Below, piece by piece: positions 1 through 6,030 of a stretch of 6,918 bases of DNA; the first letter of the stretch is position 1, and each line of letters begins with the position of its first letter. The notes beneath the pieces are model-generated. The model saw nothing but the letters and a program-made list of their open reading frames with translations. It ran no database searches and was not told where the DNA came from. This stretch comes from an uncultured bacterium. Lineage in GTDB: Bacteria; Patescibacteriota; Minisyncoccia; Phycocordibacterales; GWA1-40-21. The position numbers and the translations under genes were made by a program. Location of the stretch: positions 1 through 6,918 of the forward strand of contig CAIJXO010000105.1 in assembly GCA_903824735.1 (NCBI GenBank), read 5' to 3'.

Positions 1-76
1 AAGCCGCACCTCATACGGTAAAAGAGTTCTCCGCAAGCGTATGCAGAAAGGCCGAAAGCGACTAAGTACGGTCTAA
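1..76 (+). CDS. rpmH: 50S ribosomal protein L34, C-terminal part (5' end outside window)
   Basis: This is the 3' end of a gene read in the frame starting at base 2 and ending with TAA at 74-76. The visible 24 residues are highly basic and finish with KRMQKGRKRLSTV, matching the conserved C-terminus of L34 (G-R-x-V-L-x-R-R-x-x-K-G-R-K-R-L). L34 is a small protein of the large ribosomal subunit that contacts 23S rRNA. The call is supported by position: rpmH directly before rnpA is one of the most conserved bacterial gene orders. The start codon lies upstream of the window. The gap to rnpA is 9 nt, so the two are probably co-transcribed. Confidence 0.9.
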   Translation, partial: SRTSYGKRVLRKRMQKGRKRLSTV

Positions 77-85
77 AAGAGCTCC

Positions 86-427
86 ATGCTCCCTATTAAT
101 AAAAGAGTAAAAAAAGACGCCTTTCCCGAAATTATGAAAAAGGGGCGTTTTTTGCATGGGGAAAACCTGTATATTGTCTCTCTCGACCGAAAAGATGCCC
201 TACCCAGCCGGTTTTCTTTTGTTGTTCCAGCTAAGGTAAAAAAGACCTCGGTGGGGCGTCATTTAATTAAAAGACGCCTTACGGCCGTAGTCGAAAAAGC
301 GCTAACCCAAATAAAACCCGGTTTTTCGGCAATCTTGTATGCCAAGAAAGATATTTCGGCTTTTTCCTATCAAAAAACCGAGAAAGAGATACTTGAGTTA
401 CTATCCACTTTGGGCTATACTCACTAA
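86..427 (+). CDS. rnpA: Ribonuclease P protein component
   Basis: RnpA binds the catalytic RNase P RNA and helps it remove 5' leaders from pre-tRNAs. The 113-residue length is normal for the family. Visible features are the early KRVKKDAFPEIMKKG segment (residues 6-20), the beta-strand RFSFVVPAKVKK (42-53), and the basic helix GRHLIKRRL (57-65), which stands where the family has its RNR signature. That signature is eroded: the usual R-N-R-x-K-R-x-x-R-E reads R58-H59-L60-I61-K62-R63-R64-L65-T66-A67, keeping the first Arg and the KR pair only. Only a weak GAG at 79-81 precedes the ATG by 4 nt. The stop codon touches the yidC ATG with no gap. The identification rests on the fold-level pattern and on the rpmH-rnpA-yidC-jag order. 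Confidence 0.9.
   Translation: MLPINKRVKKDAFPEIMKKGRFLHGENLYIVSLDRKDALPSRFSFVVPAKVKKTSVGRHLIKRRLTAVVEKALTQIKPGFSAILYAKKDISAFSYQKTEKEILELLSTLGYTH
393..421 (+). promoter_or_regulatory. Candidate sigma70-type promoter giving a leaderless yidC transcript
   Basis: TTGAGT (393-398, 4/6 to TTGACA) is followed by a 17-bp spacer and TATACT (416-421, 5/6 to TATAAT). The expected start, 7 nt after the -10, is base 428, which is the A of the yidC ATG. No Shine-Dalgarno sequence precedes that ATG. The element lies inside the 3' end of rnpA, so chance cannot be excluded. Confidence 0.4.
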
Positions 428-1150
428 ATGTTTAACACTATACTCTATAACCCCCTTTATAACGCTTTTATCGGCCTTATTGGAGCCTTTCCGTGGATTG
501 ATGCTGGTGTGGTCGTTATTATATTTACCTTAATCGTAAAGCTCGTCCTATTCCCCTTATCAAAGAAGTCTATTCGTAGCCAGATTGAAATGAAGAAGAT
601 TCAGCCGGCCATCGATGAAATCAAACTAAAATACCCTGAAAATAAGCAAGAGCAGGCCCTGAAGACCATGAATCTCTACAAAGAACGCGGGATCAACCCT
701 TTCGCCGGTATATTTCTTGCCCTGATTCAACTACCGATACTTATCGCTTTGTACATGGTCTTCTACAAAGGAGGACTGAGTGTAATTCATACCGAATCCT
801 TGTATTCTTTTATTAAAGCCCCAGTGGAGGTTAACAAAGTTTTTCTTGGACTGGTTGATATTACCGAAAAAAGCACAATTTTAGCAGTCATCGTTGCTTT
901 GGGACAATTTTTCCAAATAAAGTTTACGATGCCAGCTCTTAAGAAAGAGGATTCTGGATCAAAATCATCCTCTTTTCAAAACGAGCTTGCTAAAAGTATG
1001 AGCATGCAGATGAAGTACGTTATGCCAGTGTTTATGTTTTTTATCGCGCGTAGTTTCCCCGCTCTAGTTTCTCTATATTTGATTACTGCCAGTGTTTTTG
1101 CTATTGTGCAGGAATTATACATGAGGAAAAAATTAGCCAATGAAAAATAA
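428..1150 (+). CDS. yidC: YidC/Oxa1 family membrane protein insertase
   Basis: YidC inserts and folds inner-membrane proteins, alone or with SecYEG. At 240 residues this is the short Oxa1-core form, without the large periplasmic domain of Gram-negative YidC and without a lipobox Cys. Hydrophobic segments can be seen at about 26-45, 93-113, 149-166 and 196-231 (the last long enough for two helices), giving the five-helix core. The family pattern is clear: TLIVKLVLFPLSKKS (34-48), the cytoplasmic hairpin with the helix MKKIQPAIDEIKLKYP (55-70), NPFAGIFLALIQLPILIALY (90-109), and the last helices around 210-230. The groove arginine found in E. coli as IVRG (R366) is lysine here (K38). The ATG follows the rnpA stop directly, and the 3' end overlaps jag by 11 nt. 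The basic tail RKKLANEK fits a cytoplasmic C-terminus. There is no yidD between rnpA and yidC. Confidence 0.95.
   Translation: MFNTILYNPLYNAFIGLIGAFPWIDAGVVVIIFTLIVKLVLFPLSKKSIRSQIEMKKIQPAIDEIKLKYPENKQEQALKTMNLYKERGINPFAGIFLALIQLPILIALYMVFYKGGLSVIHTESLYSFIKAPVEVNKVFLGLVDITEKSTILAVIVALGQFFQIKFTMPALKKEDSGSKSSSFQNELAKSMSMQMKYVMPVFMFFIARSFPALVSLYLITASVFAIVQELYMRKKLANEK
1123..1126 (+). promoter_or_regulatory. GAGG, likely ribosome binding site of jag
   Basis: GAGG inside the last codons of yidC lies 13 nt before the ATG at 1140, and 25 nt before the alternative ATG at 1152. It is one of the few purine-rich Shine-Dalgarno-like sites in the window and favours the upstream start. The spacing is longer than ideal. 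Confidence 0.35.
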
Positions 1151-1619
1151 TATGGAAACAGACAAAGCTAAAAAAATAATTGAGGAGATGTTTAACCTGA
1201 TGGGCACACCTGCAGAGACCGTGGCCTACACCCTTGATGCTAAAAGAGGGCACGTGTTTACGGTTAAGAGTGTCGAGTTTGAGAAGGTCTCGGTTGCCAA
1301 GGGTGATGAGGTGGCTCGAGATCTTGTCTACTTACTGAAGAGAATTTTTAATAAAAGCACTTTACCGGGCGAAGAAATTTTTAAATGCACGATTGATATC
1401 AATGATCAGCAATCTAAAGCGGACGCTAAAATTAAGGCTAAGGCGCTGAATGCGGCCGAAGAGGCTCGTAACCTAAAGACCGACGTTTTAATGGAACCAA
1501 TGTCTTCTTATGAGCGTATGGTGGCCCATAGTACCCTGTCAGGTCTTGATGATATTAGTACGGAATCGATTGGTGAAGGCCGCGAGCGCCGCCTGAAGGT
1601 TAAGTATCTTTCTATTTAA
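1140..1619 (+). CDS. jag: Jag/KhpB-like RNA-binding protein with R3H domain, shortened
   Basis: Jag (KhpB) proteins are cytoplasmic RNA binders with KH-II and R3H domains, linked in Firmicutes to cell elongation and division. The C-terminal R3H domain is clear: MEPMSSYERMVAH (118-130), with the R126-x3-H130 pair, followed by STESIGEGRERRLKV (140-154), which matches the usual TESxGEGxxRR ending. Residues about 40-112 probably correspond to the KH-II domain (DLVYLLKRIFNK at 61-72, then a charged helix), but the GxxG loop is not kept (VAKG at 52-55). The N-terminal Jag-N domain is missing, so the protein is 159 residues against 200 or more in typical Jag. The start at 1140 overlaps yidC by 11 nt; an alternative ATG at 1152 lies just after the yidC stop (TAATATG). 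The 3' end overlaps the opposite-strand gene by 8 nt. Confidence 0.85.
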   Translation: MKNNMETDKAKKIIEEMFNLMGTPAETVAYTLDAKRGHVFTVKSVEFEKVSVAKGDEVARDLVYLLKRIFNKSTLPGEEIFKCTIDINDQQSKADAKIKAKALNAAEEARNLKTDVLMEPMSSYERMVAHSTLSGLDDISTESIGEGRERRLKVKYLSI

Positions 1620-2853
1620 GACTTAGATTCCATAGAGTCAAGCTTGTCTTGTCTGTAAAGAACAAGAAACTGTCGTTCTTGTCTATTTTAAGATCGGTGG
1701 CGTCGATACTATAGCGGGTCTCTTTTTGAATATCTGCGATAAGAGTTGAAGCTCCAGTCACTGTGTTTACTCGCCAAATATCATCGGTAAAGTTCGCTAA
1801 TCCTTGGTACCATAGATCTGGGTATTCGCCGTTGGGAAAACCTTTGGGGACGGCACAATAGACTATTTTACTATCAGTATTACCCCAGACACATTTTTCC
1901 GGGAAGGTGGCAAAAGGTAGCAGTTTGTCCTCACCGCTTTTTACGTTGTGTAAGTATAGTCGAGGGGTGTTTCTGGCACTATCCGAATACAAGACTTCAG
2001 TTGTGGCGGAATTGGTTTTGGTGGTGAGGCCTAAAATACCGCCTAAAACCTTATTCAAACTTCCAGTCTTACTGTTTAAGAAATACATATAACCTTGGAC
2101 AGTCGCCGCAGGTCTCGTGGTCATGGTAATAATTTCTTCTTTCGGCCAGGAAACATTCCATTCCACTAAAGGAGATTCAAATACTAGGGCCTTGTTTAAG
2201 CCGTTGGTTTTAGACACGAGGCCCGTTGATCCCTTAAGGTTTGTCGTCAGATAAAAAACTTTGTCGCCCAAGGGATTTGTGGCTAGGGCGGAGATATTTT
2301 CTGGTAAGAAGTTTCCATCTATTCCCCCTTCAAACTCGTTTGTAGTAGTGGTTGCTGGGTTTATCTTGACTGAGAAAGTTTCAATGCTCTCGGTTTTGTC
2401 TTTCAAATAGCGAATAATCAATCGCTGTCCGTCGGGTAACCAGTTTGATTCATAGACCTTAAGCACGGTGGTGTTTGATAGTCTCTTAGACTCTAATGAG
2501 TCGGCATAGGCCTCGTAAATGTTACCGTTTGCTCTTAAGATATAGTGGATGTTTGTCTTTCCCTCTTTTGTATCGATGACCGTGAAACCAGAAATCGGAT
2601 CAGTCGAGATCTGGCGGATTTTTTTGTCTAGAACAACTTCTACCGGTTCGGTGCTGGTCGCTTCTTCATTTTCTGTGATTGGAGCGCTGTTTGTCGCTAC
2701 CGTGCCGAAAGGATCATAGGTGTCCCCCGTCACAAATGGTCGCACTGGAGTTTTTGGCGACTGATTTGCTGTAAAGTAAAACCAAATCAAGGCGGCAAGA
2801 GTTCCCACAAAGACAACGAGTATTAAAATTATGGCATTTTTCTTCGACATCAT
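1612..2853 (-). CDS. Membrane-anchored TolB/WD40-like beta-propeller protein, function unknown
   Basis: This 413-residue protein has a short basic start (MMSKK), one hydrophobic helix (about 6-28), a Pro/Thr/Ser/Glu-rich linker (about 31-75), and a long beta-rich outer domain. The outer domain holds several repeats of the TolB/WD40 type, in which a turn with Pro-Asp-Gly or similar is followed by a hydrophobic strand: NWLPDGQRLIIRYL (137-150), ATNPLGDKVFYLTT (191-204), WPKEEIITMTT (236-246), GNTDSKIVYCAVP (324-336) and DKNDSFLFFTD (391-401). C321 and C333 lie close enough to form a disulfide. The topology should be an N-terminal anchor with the propeller outside. No catalytic motif is seen. 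It is the last gene of the secretion-like run, 4 nt after the pilin-like gene, which suggests a surface or accessory role (inference). The second Met at codon 2 is an equal candidate start. No Shine-Dalgarno sequence is visible. Confidence 0.7.
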   Translation of the reverse strand: MMSKKNAIILILVVFVGTLAALIWFYFTANQSPKTPVRPFVTGDTYDPFGTVATNSAPITENEEATSTEPVEVVLDKKIRQISTDPISGFTVIDTKEGKTNIHYILRANGNIYEAYADSLESKRLSNTTVLKVYESNWLPDGQRLIIRYLKDKTESIETFSVKINPATTTTNEFEGGIDGNFLPENISALATNPLGDKVFYLTTNLKGSTGLVSKTNGLNKALVFESPLVEWNVSWPKEEIITMTTRPAATVQGYMYFLNSKTGSLNKVLGGILGLTTKTNSATTEVLYSDSARNTPRLYLHNVKSGEDKLLPFATFPEKCVWGNTDSKIVYCAVPKGFPNGEYPDLWYQGLANFTDDIWRVNTVTGASTLIADIQKETRYSIDATDLKIDKNDSFLFFTDKTSLTLWNLSLK

Positions 2854-2857
2854 GGTT

Positions 2858-3178
2858 TTATAGTTTAAAATTCAATATCTCCGGATTTATAGTCCATAGG
2901 ATTAGATAGGACACGAGGGCAAGTAATAGGCCCCAAATTGCATCGTTTATTTTTTTCTTACCATCTTCTTTGCTAAATAACGATTCGGAAAGCATGATCT
3001 CTACTCCGCCCCAGACAATCATAATTACCGATAGAGCGGCCGCAATTGCTAAGCCAAACTCAAATGCTTGGGATAAAAAACTCCCGAGATCGTTTGTGGA
3101 ACCACCAAAACTCTTGAAAGCTTCTGGCTCAAGAGCGTGATATTCCAAAGCGGCCGCAAAAACTTTTTGGGTTAGCAT
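2858..3178 (-). CDS. VirB2/T4SS-pilin-like small membrane protein
   Basis: This 106-residue protein has two hydrophobic helices (about 37-58 and 79-97) joined by a short polar loop rich in Lys, Asp and Glu (SKEDGKKKINDA, 69-80). It ends YLILWTINPEIL. This layout, with a GG(V/I)E/Q-type turn after helix 1, a GKK-x-I-x-x-A start of helix 2 and an INP-type ending, is that of the T4SS pilin family seen often in CPR genomes and related in form to VirB2/TrbC. Such pilins sit in the membrane and are assembled into a pilus or channel. The N-terminus (MLTQKVFAAALEYHAL) is too short and weakly hydrophobic for a standard signal peptide, although VFAAA could be the remnant of a cleavage site. Only 1 nt separates it from the gene upstream, so translational coupling is likely. 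It lies two genes after virB4, as expected for a secretion locus. Confidence 0.75.
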   Translation of the reverse strand: MLTQKVFAAALEYHALEPEAFKSFGGSTNDLGSFLSQAFEFGLAIAAALSVIMIVWGGVEIMLSESLFSKEDGKKKINDAIWGLLLALVSYLILWTINPEILNFKL

Positions 3179-3179
3179 A

Positions 3180-4181
3180 TTATTGTTTTTGGAAGTTAAT
3201 GATAAAATTCTTGTCGGTGAATTGGAATATTCTAATATTGTTACTGATTTTTAAACCAATGTTGACGGTACCCGCACCCTCCTTTTCTTGTCTCACAGTA
3301 AAGCTATTTTTAGGATCCTGTGCGCCAACGGTTTGTCCATTTAGGCTCCAAGCACAGTCAAGATTTGGGGTTGTGGCATAACCGGCACTAAAAAAGTAAG
3401 GCACCGCGACGACACTAAATTCGTCAGTAAGCATTTGCACAGTATCTTTTATCGCTCTGTTTGTCATGATTCCATAAATTGGGCTATTTTCATAAAAGAC
3501 TATTTTAGGATTACCAAGTGGTATATCCACCCAATTATTTGCGGCGGTGGACTGATCTGGAGAGCTTACCTTTACCTCAATCCTCGCGCCTCTGATCGGT
3601 ACACTGCCAGTATAAGTGAAGTAATTCTTGCCGATTCCAGAGACGTTGGCTGCGGCGGTCCCATCTTTTTTCCAGCTGTATATAAGGTCACTTGTTTTGA
3701 ATTTAGCACCATTGGCGTCAAATAGTTCGGGAAAGGCCACTACCACGACTGTCCCCTGGTTTACATTCATCGCTTTACCTTTGTAGAAAGGTGGCACATA
3801 AGAAATCGTCTCAAATATTAAATCAACACCCGCTGGGATGATGGTCATTTCCTTGGTGTAAACGCTATCACTGGCTTCAACGCTGGCACCCACGGTCATT
3901 GGCTTACCGGCCTCACTAGCTGGCAGAGTAAAGCTCTTTAGACCGTTTTCAGATTTTTTTTCAATTCCGTTTAAGGTCCAGGTTATTTTGGAACGGTCCA
4001 GGTCAATTAAGGAGCTTTGAATAGAAAAGCTGGCGTTGGTGCCTGGACGTGGATTCTCTGGACTCACAAAAATACTAATATCGGTAAAATTAGATGATGC
4101 GGTCTGAGCATGAACGGGGACACTCTGGATAAAAAGACCAAACAAAACAAGAAAGCATAATTTGAAAAATAATTTTTCCAT
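3180..4181 (-). CDS. Exported protein with probable tandem Ig-like domains, function unknown
   Basis: I do not recognise a named family. The protein (333 residues) opens with a classic signal peptide: a basic start (MEKLFFK), a hydrophobic core (about 8-19) and a VHA-Q cleavage site after A25. No second membrane helix, LPXTG motif or lipobox is seen, so the mature protein would be released or held by partners. The rest is beta-rich with three similar strand motifs about 100 residues apart: ITWTLNG (66-72), IYSWKKDG (167-174) and CAWSLNGQ (276-283). These resemble the central Trp strand of Ig/PKD-like domains and suggest three domains (about 33-118, 120-222, 224-331). It lies between virB4 and the pilin-like gene, 22 nt after virB4, so a role on the outer face of the secretion or pilus machine is the likeliest guess. 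A GGGAG sits only 2 nt before the ATG, too close to be a standard ribosome binding site. Confidence 0.7.
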   Translation of the reverse strand: MEKLFFKLCFLVLFGLFIQSVPVHAQTASSNFTDISIFVSPENPRPGTNASFSIQSSLIDLDRSKITWTLNGIEKKSENGLKSFTLPASEAGKPMTVGASVEASDSVYTKEMTIIPAGVDLIFETISYVPPFYKGKAMNVNQGTVVVVAFPELFDANGAKFKTSDLIYSWKKDGTAAANVSGIGKNYFTYTGSVPIRGARIEVKVSSPDQSTAANNWVDIPLGNPKIVFYENSPIYGIMTNRAIKDTVQMLTDEFSVVAVPYFFSAGYATTPNLDCAWSLNGQTVGAQDPKNSFTVRQEKEGAGTVNIGLKISNNIRIFQFTDKNFIINFQKQ

Positions 4182-4190
4182 CTCTCCCTA

Positions 4191-4199
4191 ATTATAACA
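4191..4199 (-). promoter_or_regulatory. Candidate extended -10 promoter before the Ig-like gene
   Basis: On the minus strand this reads TGTTATAAT, a perfect extended -10 (TGn plus TATAAT at 4196-4191). The predicted transcript start is near 4184, only 3 nt before the ATG of the gene ending at 3180. The hexamer 17 bp upstream (TAGTAG) does not look like a -35 box. The site is in the 22-nt gap after virB4 and could allow the three downstream genes to be made apart from the ATPase. Confidence 0.35.
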
Positions 4200-4203
4200 C
4201 AGA

Positions 4204-6024
4204 TTATTGACCGCTACTATTTAGGTCTTCTCTCGCTCTTTTTATAGCCAAAAGCTGTGAAGGATCTGAGGTAATAATCTGGTCTTCGGTATAAGAGGCA
4301 ATAACCTTGATCGCAACATGTTTTTGACCAACGAAGAATAGACCCTCCCCCACGTCTGACTCAAGAAGCAAGAATTTCTCCTCGTCCGTTAGGTTGAAAA
4401 CGCGCTGAAGATTGTCCACGGTCGATGGGGATTGTTTTAGTAGAATCTGGATTGATGAGTTTGTTACAATTGGCAGTCCGTAAGGTGAACGCAAGAAGTC
4501 GTCGACGTCCTGGGTGATTGTTGCTAGTCCAAGGAAGTATTTACGTCCTCTTTTTGCCATACTAAACAAGAAGGAAGCAGTATCTTCGGATTTCATCATC
4601 CACCACGCCTCATCGATGACGAGTAGTCTCTTCTTTAGTTGGCGACGGATAGCGGTCCAGATATAGTGAGTGATGATATACATCGCCACCGGCTTAAGCT
4701 CGTCTTCCATGTCGCGAATTGAGAAGACGACGAACTTAGCATCGATATCGACGTTCGTTGGTCGGTTGATAAACCCAGCCCAAGAACCACGGGTAAATTT
4801 TGAAAGTTTCTGCACAAGACCCTCTGCCCCCTCCATTCCCGAGAGAACCAATTCGAAGTCCGACAAAAGTGGCGGCTCGAGATTCGCGAAATCTGATTCA
4901 GCGGTTATGTCCTTTAGGGCGTAGGTCTCACTAATAGCCCGATCGACGATTGCATCTTCTTCGGGGGTCAAACCACCAAACATAATACGAAATAGACCGA
5001 CCAGGTTGATAACGTTTGAACGCAAGACATCAGAAGCCGATTCGTCTTCACGTGGGACGGGCAAATCAAAAGGGTTAATGTGGCTGGCGGAGTTTAGGGA
5101 AATATCAAAGTTTTTACCACCAACAGCCTCGGATAAGAACTGGTATTCTTTTTCTGGGTCGATGACTATGACATCAGTATCAAACATCAAAGAGCGTAAG
5201 ATCTCCAATTTTGTGGCGTAGCTTTTACCGGAACCGGACTTGGCAAACGTGACCGAGTTATAGTTGTCGAGAGAAAAACGGTCAAACAGCACCAAGCTGT
5301 TATTGTGGCGGTTGATTCCATACAGAATTCCCTTGTCCGAAGTTAAGTCGAAAGAAACAAACGGGAAAATACTTGATAGTGGCGATGAGTTTAGTTTGGA
5401 GTGCACCCCGAGCTCATCATCCGCAGTCGGCAGAATACTCTTATAGCCTTGTTCTTGCTGGAATAAAGCGGGTTTTAGATAGACTAACTTTGACTCGAGA
5501 ACAGATTTTATTTCCGCCTCAAGTTTGTTTAATTCGTCCTCGTTATTACCATAAATCGTAATATACACACCGACATCAAAAAGCTTTTCCTGGGCTTGCT
5601 GTAGGTTATCTCGAAGAGACTCTAGGTCTTGATAGGCCGTATCCAGCATTGGATCACGAACCAGTCCTTTGTTTTCTCGTTGATTTATCTGGCTCTGCAC
5701 TTCGGCCACCTTCTTCTGAAATTGACGCAAGATCTTTGCGGTTTCAATTGGGTGAATGAAAATGGAAATGTTGAAAATCTTATCTAAGTTTATAATCGGC
5801 GCAAACCAGCTTTCGGTTAGAAATCTTGGATAAGATATAACAAAGAAAGTTCTAGCGATTTTTTCACCCAGGTTTATCTCGTTTGGAGTTATTTTGAGAG
5901 CCGACGGTGCAATAATATCTTGCAACTCCAAAACACCGCTTTCATATATTTCTTGCGGCAAAAAAGAGGTCAGCTCCGCTTCTTTTTTCCTTTCCTTCTT
6001 TTTTAAAAAATCTAAAATTCCCAT
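4204..6024 (-). CDS. virB4: VirB4-family ATPase of type IV secretion/conjugation (TraE/TrbE/CagE-like)
   Basis: VirB4 ATPases are RecA/HerA-fold motors at the inner membrane that power type IV secretion and pilin handling. Residues 30-230 form the family's N-terminal domain (IIAPSALKI, ARTFFVISYPRFLT, INLDKIFNISIFIHP), with a coiled-coil-like helix at about 95-150. The motor domain follows: Walker A AKSGSGKS (261-268), VIVIDPEKEY (285-294), INPFD (316-320), Walker B RLLVIDEAW (466-474, D471/E472), a conserved basic KRGRK segment (491-495) and TITQD (502-506, Q505). No essential motif is missing. The protein starts MGILDFLKKKERKK, a short amphipathic/basic leader. At 606 residues it is shorter than full VirB4 (about 800); the preceding 202-residue ORF carries the missing TraC-like part in the same frame, 6 nt upstream. 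No Shine-Dalgarno sequence precedes the ATG. Confidence 0.95.
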   Translation of the reverse strand: MGILDFLKKKERKKEAELTSFLPQEIYESGVLELQDIIAPSALKITPNEINLGEKIARTFFVISYPRFLTESWFAPIINLDKIFNISIFIHPIETAKILRQFQKKVAEVQSQINQRENKGLVRDPMLDTAYQDLESLRDNLQQAQEKLFDVGVYITIYGNNEDELNKLEAEIKSVLESKLVYLKPALFQQEQGYKSILPTADDELGVHSKLNSSPLSSIFPFVSFDLTSDKGILYGINRHNNSLVLFDRFSLDNYNSVTFAKSGSGKSYATKLEILRSLMFDTDVIVIDPEKEYQFLSEAVGGKNFDISLNSASHINPFDLPVPREDESASDVLRSNVINLVGLFRIMFGGLTPEEDAIVDRAISETYALKDITAESDFANLEPPLLSDFELVLSGMEGAEGLVQKLSKFTRGSWAGFINRPTNVDIDAKFVVFSIRDMEDELKPVAMYIITHYIWTAIRRQLKKRLLVIDEAWWMMKSEDTASFLFSMAKRGRKYFLGLATITQDVDDFLRSPYGLPIVTNSSIQILLKQSPSTVDNLQRVFNLTDEEKFLLLESDVGEGLFFVGQKHVAIKVIASYTEDQIITSDPSQLLAIKRAREDLNSSGQ

Positions 6025-6030
6025 TGTATT

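Noticed and set aside
339..533. Overlapping + strand ORF across the rnpA/yidC junction
   Set aside because: It lies in another frame over two well-supported genes and has no family resemblance or start signal.
1662..1682. Inverted repeat ACAAGAA-7 nt-TTCTTGT followed by CTATTTTA, a possible terminator after jag
   Set aside because: The stem is AT-rich (two G/C pairs of seven), the T tract is interrupted, and it lies in the coding region of the opposite-strand gene.
2854..2862. TATAAA just before the TolB-like ATG as a promoter
   Set aside because: Only 3 nt separate it from the ATG, so transcription would start inside the coding region.
3036..3159. Direct repeat GCGGCCGCAA at 3036-3045 and 3150-3159
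   Set aside because: Both copies encode Ala runs (AAA) in the pilin-like protein; 10 nt of similarity from the same codons is not evidence of a site.
3435..3725. 96-codon + strand ORF opposite the Ig-like gene
   Set aside because: Shadow of the real gene, with no coherent hydrophobic or domain pattern; the opposite strand has a signal peptide and repeated domains.
4635..5561. Several 60-84 codon ORFs overlapping virB4 on both strands
   Set aside because: All overlap the conserved motor domain or N-terminal domain of VirB4 and have low-complexity, Ser-rich translations typical of shadow frames.
6025..6030. Frameshift or sequencing error joining the TraC-like ORF and VirB4
   Set aside because: The ORFs are already in the same frame and separated by a clean stop; no shift is needed, so only fission, nonsense mutation or readthrough remain.
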